This document shows, piece by piece, positions 61,843 to 64,000 of a stretch of DNA of 64,000 nt. The stretch spans positions 43,777 through 107,776 of the forward strand of contig CAWIQE010000006.1 of assembly GCA_963838155.1 (NCBI GenBank), given 5' to 3'. The notes under the pieces are model-generated. The model searched no databases. It saw nothing but the letters and a program-made list of their open reading frames with translations, and had not been told where the DNA came from. Every line of letters starts with the position of its first letter. Position 1 is the stretch's first letter. The position numbers were made by a program, and so were the translations under genes. The stretch is from Pararhizobium_B sp963838155 (GTDB lineage Bacteria; Pseudomonadota; Alphaproteobacteria; Rhizobiales; Rhizobiaceae).

Positions 61843-62871
61843 ATGCACCTCGCTCGTTTCCCACGGATTCATCTAGCGCATCTCCCGACGCCGCTGGAAC
61901 CTCTCGAGAGACTGTCCCGGGAACTGGGCGGACCAGAAATCTGGATCAAGCGCGACGATTGCACGGGCCTGTCGACCGGCGGCAACAAGACGCGCAAGCT
62001 GGAATTCCTGATGGCCGAGGCGGAAGCCAAAGGCGCCGATCTGGTCATGACGCAGGGGGCGACGCAATCGAACCATGCGCGCCAGACGGCGGCCTTTGCC
62101 GCGAAACTGGGCGTCGCCTGCCATATCCTGCTCGAGGACCGCACCGGTTCGAAGGACCCCGACTACAACCAGAATGGCAACGTCTTCCTGGACTACCTGC
62201 ATGGCGCGACGGCGGAGAAGCGGCCGGGCGGGATCGACATGAACGCGGAGATGGAAGACGTCGCGAACAGGTTCCGCGATGAGGGGCGCAAGGTCTACAC
62301 GATCCCCGGCGGCGGCTCGAACCCGACGGGCGCGCTCGGCTACGTCAACTGTGCATTCGAACTGCTGTCGCAGGCGAACGAGCGCGACCTGACGATCGAC
62401 CACATCGTCCACGCGACCGGCAGCGCCGGCACGCAGGCGGGGCTGATCGCAGGCCTGAAGGCCATGAACGCAAATATCCCTCTGCTCGGCATCGGCGTGC
62501 GTGCGCCGAAAGCCAAGCAGGAGGAGAACGTCTACAAGCTCGCGTGCGCGACGGCGGAGAAGCTGGGTTGCGCCGGCGTCGTCCAGCGCGAGGACGTGGT
62601 CGCCAATTCCGACTATGTCGGCGAAGGCTACGGCATCCCCGCCGCGAGCACGATCGAGGCGATCGAGATGTTTGCCCAACTCGAGGGCATCCTTCTCGAC
62701 CCGGTCTATTCGGGCAAGGGGGCGGCCGGCCTCATCGATCTGGTCCGCAAGGGACAGTTCAGGAAGGGCGAACGGCTGGTCTTCGTCCATACGGGCGGAT
62801 CTGCGGCATTGTTCGGCTACGTTTCGGCCTTCGACGTCGTTCCGTCCGCGAAGGATATGGCGGCGGCCTGA
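61843..62871 (+). CDS. PLP-dependent D-cysteine desulfhydrase/L-cysteate sulfo-lyase-like enzyme
   Basis: 342 residues, ACC-deaminase/DcyD family of fold type II. PLP lysine in STGGNKTRKLEFLMA (the NK pair), then TQGATQSNHARQTAAFAAKL, PGGGSNPTGALGYV and HTGGSAALFGY at the phosphate and ring positions. Related to D-cysteine desulfhydrase and to CuyA, which removes sulfite from L-cysteate; these cannot be told apart by eye. GGAGGAAGG overlaps the ATG at 61831, so I start at 61843. First gene of the rightward operon. Confidence 0.82.
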   Translation: MHLARFPRIHLAHLPTPLEPLERLSRELGGPEIWIKRDDCTGLSTGGNKTRKLEFLMAEAEAKGADLVMTQGATQSNHARQTAAFAAKLGVACHILLEDRTGSKDPDYNQNGNVFLDYLHGATAEKRPGGIDMNAEMEDVANRFRDEGRKVYTIPGGGSNPTGALGYVNCAFELLSQANERDLTIDHIVHATGSAGTQAGLIAGLKAMNANIPLLGIGVRAPKAKQEENVYKLACATAEKLGCAGVVQREDVVANSDYVGEGYGIPAASTIEAIEMFAQLEGILLDPVYSGKGAAGLIDLVRKGQFRKGERLVFVHTGGSAALFGYVSAFDVVPSAKDMAAA

Positions 62872-62895
62872 CGGGCAAAAGAGGGAGGCGCTCCG

Positions 62896-64000
62896 ATGAA
62901 ACTGCGACCGTTCAAAGGCAGCTTCACGCAGCAGGAGCCGATCAGCGAGGAGGGCGTTGCCGCGGCCGTCGAAGTCCTGCGTTCCGGCCGCCTGCACCGC
63001 TACAACACTGTCGGAGACGAACTTTCGGAAGCGGCGCTCCTGGAGCAGGAATTCGCGCGCTACCAGGGCAGCCGCTACGCGCTGGCCTGCGCCTCGGGCG
63101 GCTACGCCCTGCAAGTGGTCCTGCGTGCTGCGGGACTGCGACACGGGGAGCCGGTGCTGACTAATTCGTTCACGCTCGCTCCAGTGCCGGGCGCCATCGT
63201 CAATGCCGGCGGACGGCCGGTGTTCTTCGAGATCACCCGGGACCTCGTGCCCGACCTCGACGATCTGGAGCGCAAGGCAGGCGAGTCCGGCGCGCGCTTC
63301 TTGATGCTTTCCTACATGCGCGGCCACATGCCCGACATGGACGAGTTGATGGCCCTGGTGGCCCGTCTGGGACTGACCGTGATCGAGGATTGCGCGCACA
63401 CGATGGGGGCCTCCTGGAACGGCCGCAAGAGCGGCTCTTTCGGCCTTGCGGGCTGCTTCAGCACCCAGACCTACAAGCATCTGAATTCCGGCGAGGGCGG
63501 GCTGCTGACCTCCGACGATGCCGAACTCATGGCCCGCGCCATTTTGATGTCGGGTTCCTACATGCTCTACGAGCGGCACGGCGCCGCTCCCGATCCCGCG
63601 ATTTTCTCCGATGTTCGCCTCGATACGCCGAACTTCTCCGGGCGCATGGACAATCTGCGCGCGGCGATCCTCAGGACCCAGTTGGCCAGCCTGGACGACA
63701 ATGTCGCGCGTTGGAACGAGCGATACCGGACAGTCGAAGCGCGTCTTCGCCCGGTCGAAGGCATCTATCTGCCGAACCGGCCGTTGCAGGAGCGCTATGT
63801 CGGCAGTTCGATCCAGTTCATGTTTCCCGGCCTGTCGCCGGCGGCGGCGAGCGCCTTTGTGGATCGCTGCGCTTCCATGGGTGTGGAGATAAAATGGTTC
63901 GGAGGTGCCGAACCAACGGGCTTCACGAGCACCCACCGCAACTGGCGCTATCTCGAACCCCAGAAATTGCCGCTGACGGATGCCACGCTCTCCGTGCTAT
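62896..64000 (+). CDS. DegT/DnrJ/EryC1/StrS-family aminotransferase, 3' end outside window
   Basis: Open to the window edge (368 codons visible). PLP lysine in the motif TYKHLNSGEGGLLT; upstream CASGGYALQVVLRAAGL and IEDCAHTMGASWNGRK are typical of sugar/amino-acid aminotransferases of the DegT group. It binds PLP and transaminates a keto-sugar or similar ketone. It lies 25 bp after the PLP lyase gene, with GAGGGAGG upstream of the ATG. The pairing of a cysteate-type lyase with a DegT aminotransferase is not a pathway I recognise. Confidence 0.85.
   Translation, partial: MKLRPFKGSFTQQEPISEEGVAAAVEVLRSGRLHRYNTVGDELSEAALLEQEFARYQGSRYALACASGGYALQVVLRAAGLRHGEPVLTNSFTLAPVPGAIVNAGGRPVFFEITRDLVPDLDDLERKAGESGARFLMLSYMRGHMPDMDELMALVARLGLTVIEDCAHTMGASWNGRKSGSFGLAGCFSTQTYKHLNSGEGGLLTSDDAELMARAILMSGSYMLYERHGAAPDPAIFSDVRLDTPNFSGRMDNLRAAILRTQLASLDDNVARWNERYRTVEARLRPVEGIYLPNRPLQERYVGSSIQFMFPGLSPAAASAFVDRCASMGVEIKWFGGAEPTGFTSTHRNWRYLEPQKLPLTDATLSVL

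Overview
The window looks like a chromosomal accessory region of a high-GC alphaproteobacterium, most likely Hyphomicrobiales (rhizobia/Phyllobacteriaceae-like). The grounds are a fixI-ccoS (cbb3 oxidase assembly) end at the left edge, many solute-binding-protein ABC importers next to LysR/IclR regulators, a narK-narGHJI denitrification block, IS21 and IS110 family remnants, and ATGA-type overlaps within operons. This placement comes from family knowledge and was not tested by a search.

Layout. 1-1669: end of a fixI-like copper P-type ATPase and ccoS. 1907-4569: a scar of truncated genes from both strands (proton-ATPase tail, Old Yellow Enzyme-type demethylase, FAD amine oxidase, methyltransferase tail). 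4871-12395: a LysR regulator divergent from an aconitase-type dehydratase pair, an isocitrate-lyase/PEP-mutase-family protein and an ABC importer whose ATPase gene is frameshifted. 12401-13085: resolvase and peroxiredoxin remnants. 13299-17251 (minus): a complete spermidine/putrescine-type ABC importer, divergent from a NylB-like serine hydrolase. 18897-19944: a broken EthD gene and unassigned DNA.

19945-29543 is a catabolic island: an NMT1/TauA-type importer with a MaoC hydratase embedded in it, enoyl-CoA hydratase, IclR regulator, CoA transferase, fumarylacetoacetase-family hydrolase, a DUF-type protein and a shikimate-dehydrogenase-like enzyme. It is cut at its right end by an IS21 fragment. 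29551-31736 is a mobile/prophage graveyard. 32026-33643 holds a double cold-shock protein, a truncated vsr and a CRP/FNR regulator. 33688-42711 is the nitrate respiration block narK-narGHJI plus a parvulin. The flank 42779-48441 holds hypoxia-type genes (a small protein, a VIT1-like protein, an attachment-type protein and a phosphoribosyltransferase/hydrolase/erythromycin-esterase fusion) among decayed P-type ATPase pieces. Perfect or one-mismatch FNR boxes precede narK/crp, the small protein gene and the attachment-protein operon, suggesting one oxygen/NO-responsive local regulon.

48951-57345 is a polysaccharide island (two family 2 glycosyltransferases, polysaccharide deacetylase, methyltransferase, Wzm/Wzt-type exporter) bracketed by two different pieces of an IS110-type transposase. 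57377-59060 holds a phage-like small gene, a cytochrome c and a three-gene cassette of small unknown proteins ending in a good terminator. 59404-64000 has an amidase and LysR gene divergent from a PLP-dependent cysteate/D-cysteine lyase-like gene and a DegT-family aminotransferase that runs off the window.
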